Below the pieces are notes generated by a model. The model was not told the origin of the DNA, did not search any database, and worked only from the letters and a program-made list of their open reading frames with translations. The translations under genes were made by a program, and so were the position numbers. From Acidobacteriota bacterium (lineage in GTDB: Bacteria > Acidobacteriota > Terriglobia > Versatilivoradales > Versatilivoraceae): 16,829 nucleotides of DNA. Below are positions 1 to 6,443 of this stretch, one piece after another (positions within the stretch are counted from its first letter, which is position 1; the number at the start of each line of letters is the position of its first letter). The stretch covers positions 1-16,829 of the forward strand of contig JAPOZE010000518.1 of NCBI GenBank assembly GCA_026706225.1. The letters run 5' to 3'.

Positions 1-2
1 TG

Positions 3-188
3 CGGGGAGGTTCCAGCTACGAGTCGACCCACGACTTCCGGGTCCATTTCGGCCTGGGCCGGCTCAAGACTGTCAGGAAACTGACCGTCCGCTGGACCGA
101 TGGAACCAGCCAGAGCTTCGAGAAGCTGGCGGTCAACCGGAACTACCGGCTCAGGGAAGGGGGACAGCTTGAGGAGCCCCGCAAGTAA
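3..188 (+). CDS. ASPIC/UnbV-domain protein (CRTAC1-like), C-terminal end only
   Basis: The reading frame is open from the window edge to a TAA at 186-188 and gives 61 residues of a longer protein. The visible part runs GGSSYESTHDFRVHFGLG, then VRWTDGTSQSFEKL, then NRNYRLREG. This is the recognisable pattern of the ASPIC/UnbV domain: a glycine/serine-Y segment, an HFGLG turn, a V-x-V-x-W-x-[DS]-G strand and a final N-x-x-Y/L-x-[LI]-x-EG. The domain normally closes secreted proteins that carry FG-GAP/VCBS beta-propeller repeats, but those repeats lie outside the window, so the full architecture is inferred. In acidobacterial genomes such proteins often sit beside TPR proteins and TonB receptors, as here. 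A short GC hairpin followed by a T-run about 120 bases downstream (311-329) could end this transcript. No start codon is visible. The domain call is fairly secure; the cellular role is unknown. Confidence 0.8.
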   Translation, partial: RGGSSYESTHDFRVHFGLGRLKTVRKLTVRWTDGTSQSFEKLAVNRNYRLREGGQLEEPRK

Positions 189-310
189 ACAATCGAGCCT
201 ACTGCAAGATACTTCGTGCGTCCCCTCTGCCCCTATCCTCGCCAAACAATCCTGTGCATCGATGTTCATAAACAATCGACTCATTCCTGCAGTTGTAGCG
301 GTATTCTGCC

Positions 311-329
311 ACCCGACGACGGGTTTTTT
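311..329 (+). terminator. Candidate intrinsic terminator after the ASPIC/UnbV gene
   Basis: ACCCG (311-315), loop ACGA, CGGGT (320-324) form a perfect 5-bp GC-rich stem with a 4-base loop, followed directly by T at 325-329 (six T in a row counting the last stem base). It lies between the ASPIC/UnbV stop and the likely start of the next gene. The stem is short, so strength is uncertain. It argues that the next gene starts downstream of here (369 or 396) and not at the upstream in-frame ATG at 216. Confidence 0.5.
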
Positions 330-368
330 CAGGGCAAGCGATCTTCGGATCTACGGAACCCGGCTGCG

Positions 369-1367
369 ATGCGCAACTCAACCGGTTTAAGGTTCATGTG
401 CCGGATCTTTCTGCTCCTTTTGACAGTCTTCCTCTGCGATTCCGGGGCGGCCGTCTCCGAATCACCCCACTTCCTGGAGGCCAGGCAGAGGTATGAAAAC
501 AAGGAATACCTGCTGGCCATGCTGGCCGCGGAAAAGGCCGTGCAGGAGGACGGCGAGAACCCCGGGCACCGTTACCTCTACGGCGCCGTCCTGGCCGAGC
601 TGAAGCAGTTTTCAGATGCCGAAGCCCACCTGCGGAAGGCTGTGACCCTGGACGCCCGGAACGCGGAGTACCTCTACCAGTTGGGGCGGGTGTTGCTGGA
701 ACAGTCGCAGCAGGCCGTCATCCGGCGAGGCGTGAGCGCCGGGGTAAGGATGTCGCGCAGCGAGGCCGTGGATGCGGAAGGCCTGGCGCTGCTGGAGCGC
801 GCCGTCAAACTGGACGGGGACCTGCTGGCGGCGCGGGTCCGCCTGGGGCGCGCCTACACCGATCAGAATCGATTCCTCGAGACGCTGGAGCAGTCCCGGG
901 CGGTGGCCGAGGCCGACCCCCACTATCCCGAGATCCACTCCTACCTGGCGGTGCTCTACCTGAAGATGGGACGGGTGATCCAGGCGATCCAGGCACTTCA
1001 GACTGAAGTCGAGTTCTACCCCGACAACGCCATGGCCCGCCTGGACCTGGGCGACCTGCTGCTGCAGTTGGCTCAGCCCCGGTTGGCCCTCCGCCACCTG
1101 CTTGCGGCGGAGCAGAAGAGCCCGGAAACCCCCGACCTTCACTATGCCCTGGCCAAGACCTACCGGGCCCTGGACCAGCCCGGGAAAGCCCTGGCCTCGG
1201 CCCGCAAGTGCGTCGACCTGGCGCCCGAGGCGCCCGCTCCCCGCTACCTGCTGGCCCAGCTCCATCGCCGCAGCGGTCAATCCGAGCTGGCCCGGCGTGA
1301 GCTGGCGACCGCGGAGCGGTTGAGAAACCGGCAATCCGCCACCTACCGTCCTCCCAAGGCGGATTGA
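369..1367 (+). CDS. Exported tetratricopeptide-repeat protein 1
   Basis: 332 residues. The N-terminus (about 1-30) has a basic start, a hydrophobic run (IFLLLLTVFL) and then small residues, which reads as a Sec signal peptide. The rest is helical TPR sequence. The first module (about 33-92) contains EARQRYENKEYLLAML and LYGAVLAELKQFSDAE, with the TPR pattern of small and large hydrophobics, and is followed by repeats with LGRVLLE, LGRAYTDQNRF, YPEIHSYLAVLYLKMG, LDLGDLLLQL and a last repeat near 265-310. It should act as a periplasmic protein-interaction scaffold. It is clearly paralogous over nearly its full length to the TPR protein at 3466, and over the first module to the cytochrome fusion at 10477. 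The frame is open upstream to 216, but that extension would cross the hairpin at 311-329 and put the signal peptide inside the protein. ATG 396 is a second possible start. No binding partner can be read from the sequence. Confidence 0.8.
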   Translation: MRNSTGLRFMCRIFLLLLTVFLCDSGAAVSESPHFLEARQRYENKEYLLAMLAAEKAVQEDGENPGHRYLYGAVLAELKQFSDAEAHLRKAVTLDARNAEYLYQLGRVLLEQSQQAVIRRGVSAGVRMSRSEAVDAEGLALLERAVKLDGDLLAARVRLGRAYTDQNRFLETLEQSRAVAEADPHYPEIHSYLAVLYLKMGRVIQAIQALQTEVEFYPDNAMARLDLGDLLLQLAQPRLALRHLLAAEQKSPETPDLHYALAKTYRALDQPGKALASARKCVDLAPEAPAPRYLLAQLHRRSGQSELARRELATAERLRNRQSATYRPPKAD

Positions 1368-1372
1368 TCCGC
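1359..1372. repeat. Palindrome across the stop codon of TPR protein 1
   Basis: GCGGAT (1359-1364), two bases, ATCCGC (1367-1372) form a perfect 14-bp palindrome centred on the TGA stop. A third GCGGAT lies at 1395-1400, so ATCCGC can also pair across a 22-base loop. This sits between two convergent genes and could help end transcription, but there is no T-run on either strand. Confidence 0.35.
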
Positions 1373-1404
1373 GTAAGCTGACATGGATGTTGCTGCGGAT
1401 GTGA

Positions 1405-1680
1405 CTATTGAGTGATGGCAAGGCGGACGTTCAGCGTGTCCAGAACCTTGAACAGCGTGTCGATTCGTGGATTGCCCTTGCTGGAGAGAGCCCGATAAAG
1501 GGCCTGTCGGCCCAAACCGGTTGCATCGGAAATAGACGACATTCCCTTGGCGCGTGCGACGTTGCCCAGAGCTTTGGCAAAGTACTTGGGATCGTTTTCC
1601 GCCAGCGCCAAGTTGAGATATTCGATCAATGCCTCATCGCTGTCGAGAAAATCGATCACGTCGAATTTCTTGAGCTTCAT
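1405..1680 (-). CDS. HigA-like antitoxin (addiction module antidote protein)
   Basis: 91 residues. The N-terminal third (LKKFDVIDFLDSDEALIEYLNLAL) matches the leader region of the HigA-related 'addiction module antidote' family, and residues about 30-85 form a Cro/C1-type helix-turn-helix domain: FAKALGNVARAKGMSSISDATGLGRQ followed by LYRALSSKGNPRIDTLFKVL. In this family the protein binds and neutralises the partner toxin and represses the shared promoter; both roles are inferred here from family and position. The ATG at 1680 is preceded by a strong GGAGG ribosome binding site. The gene lies 9 bases downstream of the toxin stop, giving the toxin-first order typical of HigBA modules. By eye the base composition is lower in GC than in the neighbouring genes, which fits horizontal acquisition. 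The end converges with TPR protein 1, leaving a 37-base gap. Confidence 0.9.
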   Translation of the reverse strand: MKLKKFDVIDFLDSDEALIEYLNLALAENDPKYFAKALGNVARAKGMSSISDATGLGRQALYRALSSKGNPRIDTLFKVLDTLNVRLAITQ

Positions 1681-1689
1681 AGTGCCTCC

Positions 1690-1977
1690 TCAGAGTTCAG
1701 CGGCCATTTGCTGGGCGAGTTTGATGTCCCGCTGCTGACTCGACTTGTCGCCGCCACAAAGCAGGATCACTACTGCGTTTCTTCGAATGGTGTAGTAGGC
1801 GCGGTAGCCCTTGCCGACGTTAATTCGCAGTTCGCTGACAGCGCCGCCGACCGATCTGTAGTCGCCAAAGTTGCCATCTTCCATTCTTTCAATTCGAGAA
1901 ACGATTGCGGCCTTGGCGCGTTGGTCACGCAGCTTTTTGAGCCAAGTCTCGAAGGTGCCCGTGTAGAGTACGTTCAC
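1690..1977 (-). CDS. HigB/RelE-like toxin (addiction module killer protein)
   Basis: 95 residues from the chosen GTG start at 1977. The sequence has the conserved pattern of the RelE/HigB-type 'addiction module killer' family: FETWLKKLRDQRAKAAI near the N-terminus, GNFGDYRSVGGAVSELRI in the middle, GKGYRAYY for the central strand, and LLCGGDKSSQQRDI near the C-terminus. Members are typically ribosome-dependent mRNA endonucleases; activity here is inferred. The start was chosen because family members begin just before the F-x-x-W-L-K-K-L segment and because AGGGGA (1988-1993) sits 10 bases upstream. The frame continues to a TTG at 2004, which would add nine residues lacking family support. The antitoxin follows 9 bases downstream, so the two are one operon. 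The module sits between the seven-heme cytochrome and TPR protein 1, interrupting an otherwise envelope-related cluster. Confidence 0.88.
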   Translation of the reverse strand: MNVLYTGTFETWLKKLRDQRAKAAIVSRIERMEDGNFGDYRSVGGAVSELRINVGKGYRAYYTIRRNAVVILLCGGDKSSQQRDIKLAQQMAAEL

Positions 1978-2004
1978 GGAGTGATTGTCCCCTATAAGAG
2001 ACAA

Positions 2005-2040
2005 ATTGTAAAGCGAAAGTACCCGTGTATTGAAAACGGG
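2005..2040 (-). promoter_or_regulatory. Candidate promoter and operator of the toxin-antitoxin pair
   Basis: On the minus strand, TTCAAT (2029-2034) and TACAAT (2005-2010; 5 of 6 to the -10 consensus) are 18 bases apart, and transcription would begin upstream of the AGGGGA ribosome binding site. An inverted repeat, CCCGT (2022-2026) and ACGGG (2036-2040), brackets the -35 hexamer, a fitting place for autorepression by the antitoxin. The -35 is a weak match. Part of this repeat overlaps the hairpin described at 2030-2054. Confidence 0.4.
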
Positions 2041-2054
2041 CCGACCACGCCCGT
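2030..2054 (-). terminator. Candidate terminator after the seven-heme cytochrome gene
   Basis: Read on the minus strand, ACGGGC, a 7-base loop and GCCCGT form a perfect 6-bp stem (arms at 2049-2054 and 2036-2041) followed by TTT. It lies about 70 bases past the cytochrome stop and before the toxin gene, so it would separate the two transcripts. The T-run is short, so it may be weak or may serve mainly as part of the toxin-antitoxin operator. Confidence 0.45.
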
Positions 2055-2124
2055 CTCATGGAAGTTGTGCGTTGCAAGCGGCTGGAGGTGACAGCGAGTC
2101 GGCAAACGCAAAATCGGTCTTTGT

Positions 2125-3309
2125 TCAGTCGGAAGCCGGCACGACCCGAATCCAGTGGTCGGCGAAGGCCGAATGGGTCATGAAGCCGGTTTCCTGGGGC
2201 ATGTGACAGCGCACGCAGTCGTCGTTCGATTGGGGGCAGGGGATGGCGAATCCGGCCTGGTCTCCGTGGCAGCTCAGGCAGTTGCCATCGAAGGAGGAGG
2301 CCAGGTTCTCGTGGGGGTCGTGGCAGGTGGTGCACTTGAGGCGGCCGCCGCTCTCGTTGTAGCAGCGGCTGAGCACCAGCCGCTCGGCGGGGAAGCGGAC
2401 GCTGTGATCCATGGCCATGGCATGGCCCAGGGCCCTCAGGTCGGCGCCTCCCGGCGGGATGCCGTGGCAGGCGCCGCAGAAGTAGACCTGCTCCAGGGCT
2501 CCCAGGCGGCCAGGATTGTCGATGCCGCTGGAGGGATTGCCGCTGTCCTCGGCCATGGCCCGGATGTGTTGCTCGCCCGAGCCGTGGCAGCGCTCGCAGT
2601 GGACACCGGCATCCGCCTCCGGGATCGAGTCCGGAGGAGTGTTCTGGTTGCGGGTCATGTGGCAGCTCAGGCAATGGGCGCTCTCATGCGGGTTCAACCA
2701 GCCCGCCAGGGCGTCGTAGGCATCGGCCGGGCGCTTTTCCAGCCCGGTGGTGACATCCAGCTTGCCGATCTTCTGATACCAGCTCACCCGGCTCTGCCCG
2801 AATGCACCCTGGTCACTCTGGCCGATAAAGGTGATTCCCTTTCTGCCGGCTCCCACCCCCCAAAGCAGGCGCAGTCTCTCCTCCCGCGTTCCCATCCGGG
2901 CCACCAGGTCCACCCCCGTCCGCGGTGCCGGGGAGCGTTCGATCCGATATCTGATCCCGCCGGCCTGGTCCATGTGCTCGACAGGCAGCGCCTGCATCAG
3001 TTCCGGGAAGTCTTCCACTTTCATCATGGTGTGGGCGTGGTCGCTGGCCAGTTGCCTGGACGCGATCTCTTGGTGACAGGCGGCGCATTGCCCGGCGCCG
3101 TTTTCGGCTGAATCGGAATCGGAAGGGGAGGAACCCGACAGCAGCGCGGTCGCCAGAGGTCCCGCGGCCAGCAGCACGGTCAGCAGCCGTGCCAGGGAAT
3201 TCCCGGAGAGGGTCCTGCCTTGCGGCCCGGCAGCCTGTCGTTGGCTGGAAGGGTTGATTTTAAAAGGGTTTTGAGGCACTTCCATTGCGGTTCGGGGAAA
3301 CGCCGGCAT
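2125..3309 (-). CDS. Exported seven-heme multiheme cytochrome c
   Basis: 394 residues with seven CXXCH heme-attachment motifs, starting at about residues 75 (CAACH), 213 (CLSCH), 238 (CERCH), 278 (CGACH), 326 (CTTCH, followed by DPHE), 344 (CLSCH) and 365 (CVRCH, followed by MP). A hydrophobic stretch at about 40-58 after a basic region reads as a long signal peptide or N-terminal anchor, placing the protein outside the cytoplasm, where c-type hemes are attached. The motif layout resembles the cytochrome c554/paired-CXXCH group; electron transfer is the likely role, but no catalytic site can be assigned. The last five motifs occur in the same order as in the cytochrome at 10477. The gene is divergent from TPR protein 2, with 156 bases between the two starts. 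ATG 3309 has a TAAGG about 10 bases upstream; ATG 3285 is an alternative. I cannot name the electron donor or acceptor. Confidence 0.88.
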   Translation of the reverse strand: MPAFPRTAMEVPQNPFKINPSSQRQAAGPQGRTLSGNSLARLLTVLLAAGPLATALLSGSSPSDSDSAENGAGQCAACHQEIASRQLASDHAHTMMKVEDFPELMQALPVEHMDQAGGIRYRIERSPAPRTGVDLVARMGTREERLRLLWGVGAGRKGITFIGQSDQGAFGQSRVSWYQKIGKLDVTTGLEKRPADAYDALAGWLNPHESAHCLSCHMTRNQNTPPDSIPEADAGVHCERCHGSGEQHIRAMAEDSGNPSSGIDNPGRLGALEQVYFCGACHGIPPGGADLRALGHAMAMDHSVRFPAERLVLSRCYNESGGRLKCTTCHDPHENLASSFDGNCLSCHGDQAGFAIPCPQSNDDCVRCHMPQETGFMTHSAFADHWIRVVPASD

Positions 3310-3465
3310 CTTCAGGCCTTACCGCCATCATGGACAGGGCCGTACTTTTTGTCAACCAAATCCCGGTTGCGCCCTACCGCTTCTCCGGCTAGAGTAATCT
3401 TCGTGGAAACCGGCTTGGGCAGAGAGGTTTCAGGGGGGCTGCCCATTGATACGGGGTCGAGAACG

Positions 3466-4518
3466 ATGATCGAGGAGCGGAATCCTGGGGGCAGCGCCAT
3501 CGCCAAGCGGCGCCGGGTGAATTCCCTGTGCGCGCGGGCTTTTCTTTGGACGCTTTCCGGGGTTTTGGGCTTGGCGACGGCGGGCTGGAGCCAGTCGGCC
3601 CACTACCGGGAAGCTCGGGAGCGGTACGACAAGGGAGAATTTCTGCTGGCCATGTTGGCCGCTCAGAAGGCCGTGGAAGAAGACGGCGACAAGGCGGAGC
3701 ATCTCCACCTGTACGGCGCCGTCCTGCTGGAACTGAAGCAATACTCGGAAGCTGAGGAGCATTTGCGGAAAGCGGTGGCTTCCGAGCCCGAGCGGGCCGA
3801 GTTTCAGTTTTCCCTGGGCGAACTCCTGCTGGCCCGGACCATGGAGGCGGCCATCTTCAAGGAGACCCGCTCCGGGGTGGGCCAGCCCAGGATGCGGAAC
3901 GTGGATCCCGAGGGACTCAAGGCCCTGGAGCAGGCGGTGAATCTGGATCCCGGCCTGCTGAGGGCCCGCCTGCGGCTGGGCCGGGCCTACTACGACCTCA
4001 ACCGGCACGACCTGGCCCTGGAGCAATTCGAGGCCATCGCCCGCAAGAATCCCCGCTATCCCTGGATCCATTCCTCCCGGGCGGTGGTTTACATGAACGC
4101 CGGCGCCGTAGACTCGGCCGTGCAGGCGCTGCAGGCGGAGCTCCGGAACTACCCCGATCACCATTCCGCCCGGCTGGAGTTGGGAGAGGCCTTGCTGAAG
4201 GCCGGCGATACGTCGCAGGCCGTCGAGCACCTGCTCCGGCTCAAGGAGCAGGATGTATCCCCGGCTGACCGCGTGTCCCTGAATCATTCACTCTCCAAGG
4301 CCTACCGGGACCTGGGCCAACTGGAGCAGGCATTGGCCGCCTCCCGCCGGGCGCTGGAGCTGGATCCCGACTTTCCCGACGGTCACTACTTGCTGGCTCA
4401 GCTTTACGAGCAAGCGGGCCAAGCGGAGCTGGCCCGCCGGCAGATGGATACCTTTCGCAGGGTCCAACGGGAAAAGCGGCAGAGAACGCTGGGGCCCCTG
4501 CAGAGGGGACGCCGGTAA
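3466..4518 (+). CDS. Exported tetratricopeptide-repeat protein 2
   Basis: 350 residues. A basic N-terminus (AKRRR at about 13-17) is followed by a hydrophobic segment (FLWTLSGVLGLATAG) and a probable cleavage site near WSQS, so the protein should be exported. The mature part starts with the module shared with TPR protein 1 and the cytochrome fusion (about 44-104: EARERYDKGEFLLAMLAAQK, LYGAVLLELKQYSEAEEHL). It continues with further TPR units containing LGRAYYDLNRHDLALEQFE, YPWIHSSRAVVYMNAG, LELGEALLKAGDTSQAVEHL, LSKAYRDLGQLEQALAASRR and HYLLAQLYEQAGQAELARRQ. It is a predicted periplasmic scaffold without an enzymatic domain. It is divergently placed from the seven-heme cytochrome, which suggests a joint function because the third paralogue is fused to a cytochrome. 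The frame extends upstream to 3220, but that part runs into the cytochrome gene and lacks an export signal, so ATG 3466 was chosen. No clear ribosome binding site is visible. Confidence 0.82.
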   Translation: MIEERNPGGSAIAKRRRVNSLCARAFLWTLSGVLGLATAGWSQSAHYREARERYDKGEFLLAMLAAQKAVEEDGDKAEHLHLYGAVLLELKQYSEAEEHLRKAVASEPERAEFQFSLGELLLARTMEAAIFKETRSGVGQPRMRNVDPEGLKALEQAVNLDPGLLRARLRLGRAYYDLNRHDLALEQFEAIARKNPRYPWIHSSRAVVYMNAGAVDSAVQALQAELRNYPDHHSARLELGEALLKAGDTSQAVEHLLRLKEQDVSPADRVSLNHSLSKAYRDLGQLEQALAASRRALELDPDFPDGHYLLAQLYEQAGQAELARRQMDTFRRVQREKRQRTLGPLQRGRR

Positions 4519-4589
4519 CAGGAGCTCTTGCCGATTGAGGTCTTCCGATGAATGCGGCGAGTCCAGGAAGGCGGTCCACCGAAATTCAT

Positions 4590-4617
4590 TTCACAAACGA
4601 CGATTCGGGACTATAAT
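4590..4617 (+). promoter_or_regulatory. Sigma70-like promoter of the GWxTD gene
   Basis: TTCACA (4590-4595; 5 of 6 to the -35 consensus) and a perfect TATAAT (4612-4617) are separated by 16 bases. The expected start of transcription, near 4624, leaves a leader of about 58 bases before the ATG at 4682. It lies in the gap after TPR protein 2, so the GWxTD and VWA genes can be transcribed independently of the TPR gene. Confidence 0.6.
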
Positions 4618-4681
4618 TCTGAAGATCAATCAAAGGTTAAGTTGGTAGTCTTGTCCCGTTTGCCGATCCAGCAGGTGCTTT

Positions 4682-6295
4682 ATGCAAAACAGAATTCTCG
4701 ATCGTATCCCAACGTTCCTCCTTGTTTCGGTTCTGATCCTTGGCTGCTCCCTGACGTTGCTGGCCAGGAAGAAGGGGGACAAGCGGCGCGAAAAGTCTCT
4801 TCGCACGGAGACCTCCGACCGCTACCTCAAGAAGTGGCTGGAGCAGGACGTCCTCTACATCATCACTCCCCAGGAGAAAGCCGCCTTCGACCAGTTGCAA
4901 ACGGACGATGAGCGCTACCAGTTCGTGGAGCAGTTCTGGCTGCGCAGGGACCCCACTCCCGACACCATGGTCAACGAGACCCGCGACGAGCACTACCGCC
5001 GCATCGCCTACGCCAACGAACGATTCCCCTCGGGCAAGCCCGGATGGAAGACCGATCGCGGCCGAATCTACATCACTTGGGGACCGCCGGACTCCATCGA
5101 GACCTTTCACGGCGGCGACAACACCCTTCGGGATTTCAATGAAGGGGGCGGATGGTCGGTCAAATACCCGCACATCAAGTGGCGCTACCGCCACATTCAA
5201 GGTCCCCACCTCGGCGCCGAGGTCATCATCGAGTTCGTGGACCGCGGCTTGAGCGGGGAATACCGCATCGCCAGAGATCCCTTCGAAAAGGACGCCCTGG
5301 CCAATGCGCCCGGCTACGACATCGACCAGAGGCTGATCCTGGGCGGGGTGGAGCCGATCAGCAGGAACCGTTTGCCTGGGGGGCTGGATGTCGAAGATTT
5401 CCACGCGTTCCAGAACGAGAAGTTGATGGAGACGGTGGCCCTGGGGCAGGCTCCCAAGATCCGGTTCAAGGACCTGGAGACGGTGGTGGACACCAAGCTG
5501 TCCTACAATCTCTTTCCTTTCGAGTTCAAGACGGACTATCTCAAGATCACCGACGATACCGTGCTGACAGCCATCACCGTGGCCATGAAGAACAGCGACA
5601 TGACCTTCAAGCAGCAGCAGGGGGTCCACCAGGCCTCGGTCAACGTCTTCGGGCGCATCACCACCATCACCGGGCGCAGGGTGCACCTTTTCGAGGAACC
5701 CATCCGCCAGATGACCCCGGATTCCACCTACAAGGAAGCCCTGGAACGGACCTCTCTCTACCAGACCACCGTGCCCCTGTCTTCCGGCGTCTACAAGGTC
5801 GAACTGGTATTGAAGGACATCAACAGTGGCAACGTCGGCACCGTCTACCGCAGCATTCGGGTTCCCAGGTTTCCCGAAGACCAGTTGGCCACCAGCAGCA
5901 TCATCCTGGCCGACAGGATCGAGCCTCTGCCGGCTTACCAGGCCGCTGCCGGTCCCTTTGTGCTGGGAGGCTCCAAGGTCTTCCCCAACGTGGCCGAGAC
6001 CTTTCATCGAGCCGTGCCCATGCGCATTTACTTCCAGGTGTACAACCTGTCCCTGGACGAAGAGACGCAGAAACCTTCGGCGACCATCGAGTACGTTTTG
6101 AAGAAGGGCGACCGGGAGATCCGCCGCTTCCGGGAGGGCAAGAGCGCAACGGAAGGCGCCCTGCGGCAGGTGACCCTGGCCAAGCTGTTTCCTCTGAACA
6201 ACCTTCAACCCGGCGACTACAGCCTGGTTCTGAACATCACCGACAACCTCGCCAAGCGGACCGTGTCGCCGGTGGCCAAGTTCAAGGTTCAGTAA
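4682..6295 (+). CDS. GWxTD-domain exported protein
   Basis: 537 residues. The N-terminus (about 1-27) is a signal peptide with a hydrophobic core ending in ILGC, so it may be a lipoprotein, although the residue two before the cysteine is unusual. The name-giving motif GWKTD is at 121-125 and continues RGRIYITWGPPDSIE, as in family members from Acidobacteria and Bacteroidetes. Before it are the conserved LTPQE-like segment (IITPQEKAAF) and FVEQFWLRRDPTPDT. A middle beta-rich part starts at about 265 (LSYNLFPFEF), and a C-terminal module (about 360-537) contains FPEDQLATSS, YFQVYNLSLDEE and LQPGDYSLVLNI. That module recurs in the VWA protein encoded next. The function of GWxTD domains is not established; association with the cell surface is inferred from the signal peptide. 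The start has a plausible AGGTG upstream and fits the promoter at 4590-4617. Confidence 0.9.
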   Translation: MQNRILDRIPTFLLVSVLILGCSLTLLARKKGDKRREKSLRTETSDRYLKKWLEQDVLYIITPQEKAAFDQLQTDDERYQFVEQFWLRRDPTPDTMVNETRDEHYRRIAYANERFPSGKPGWKTDRGRIYITWGPPDSIETFHGGDNTLRDFNEGGGWSVKYPHIKWRYRHIQGPHLGAEVIIEFVDRGLSGEYRIARDPFEKDALANAPGYDIDQRLILGGVEPISRNRLPGGLDVEDFHAFQNEKLMETVALGQAPKIRFKDLETVVDTKLSYNLFPFEFKTDYLKITDDTVLTAITVAMKNSDMTFKQQQGVHQASVNVFGRITTITGRRVHLFEEPIRQMTPDSTYKEALERTSLYQTTVPLSSGVYKVELVLKDINSGNVGTVYRSIRVPRFPEDQLATSSIILADRIEPLPAYQAAAGPFVLGGSKVFPNVAETFHRAVPMRIYFQVYNLSLDEETQKPSATIEYVLKKGDREIRRFREGKSATEGALRQVTLAKLFPLNNLQPGDYSLVLNITDNLAKRTVSPVAKFKVQ

Positions 6296-6319
6296 CTGAA
6301 CGCACCTTGCCTTGCGCCG

Positions 6320-6339
6320 CCGGAAGCGTTTCGTTCCGG
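6320..6339 (+). other. Hairpin between the GWxTD and VWA genes
   Basis: CCGGAA (6320-6325), an 8-base loop and TTCCGG (6334-6339) form a perfect 6-bp stem just after the GWxTD stop. No T-run follows, so it is more likely an mRNA processing or stability element within a joint transcript than a terminator. Confidence 0.4.
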
Positions 6340-6443
6340 ATGCGGGGTCATAGCCGGAATAGTCCATCGCACCGGCGCGTTGTCGGATGCTTCCAGGCTC
6401 GAATCCCTGGCGCCGGGCCGGGTTTCAACTCGCGGGTGCCGAC

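Noticed and set aside
216..368. Longer N-terminus for TPR protein 1
   Set aside because: It would cross the terminator-like hairpin at 311-329 and place the signal peptide about 60 residues inside the protein.
1925..2674. Minus-strand open frame overlapping the cytochrome end and the toxin start
   Set aside because: It is a shifted frame of the cytochrome gene, rich in R, P, L and H, with no heme motifs or other domains.
2155..3111. Plus-strand open frame opposite the seven-heme cytochrome
   Set aside because: Seven in-frame CXXCH motifs on the minus strand decide the coding strand; the opposite frame is alanine/glycine/valine-rich without domains.
4682..6295. GWxTD protein as a certain lipoprotein
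   Set aside because: The ILGC sequence fits a lipobox only loosely and the residues after the cysteine stay hydrophobic, so this was kept as a possibility only.
4637..6367. Very long open frame on the minus strand opposite the GWxTD gene
   Set aside because: The plus-strand gene has a clear family motif, signal peptide and promoter. The antisense frame is a GC-rich shadow, with a composition rich in G, V, L, H and Q and no recognisable domain.
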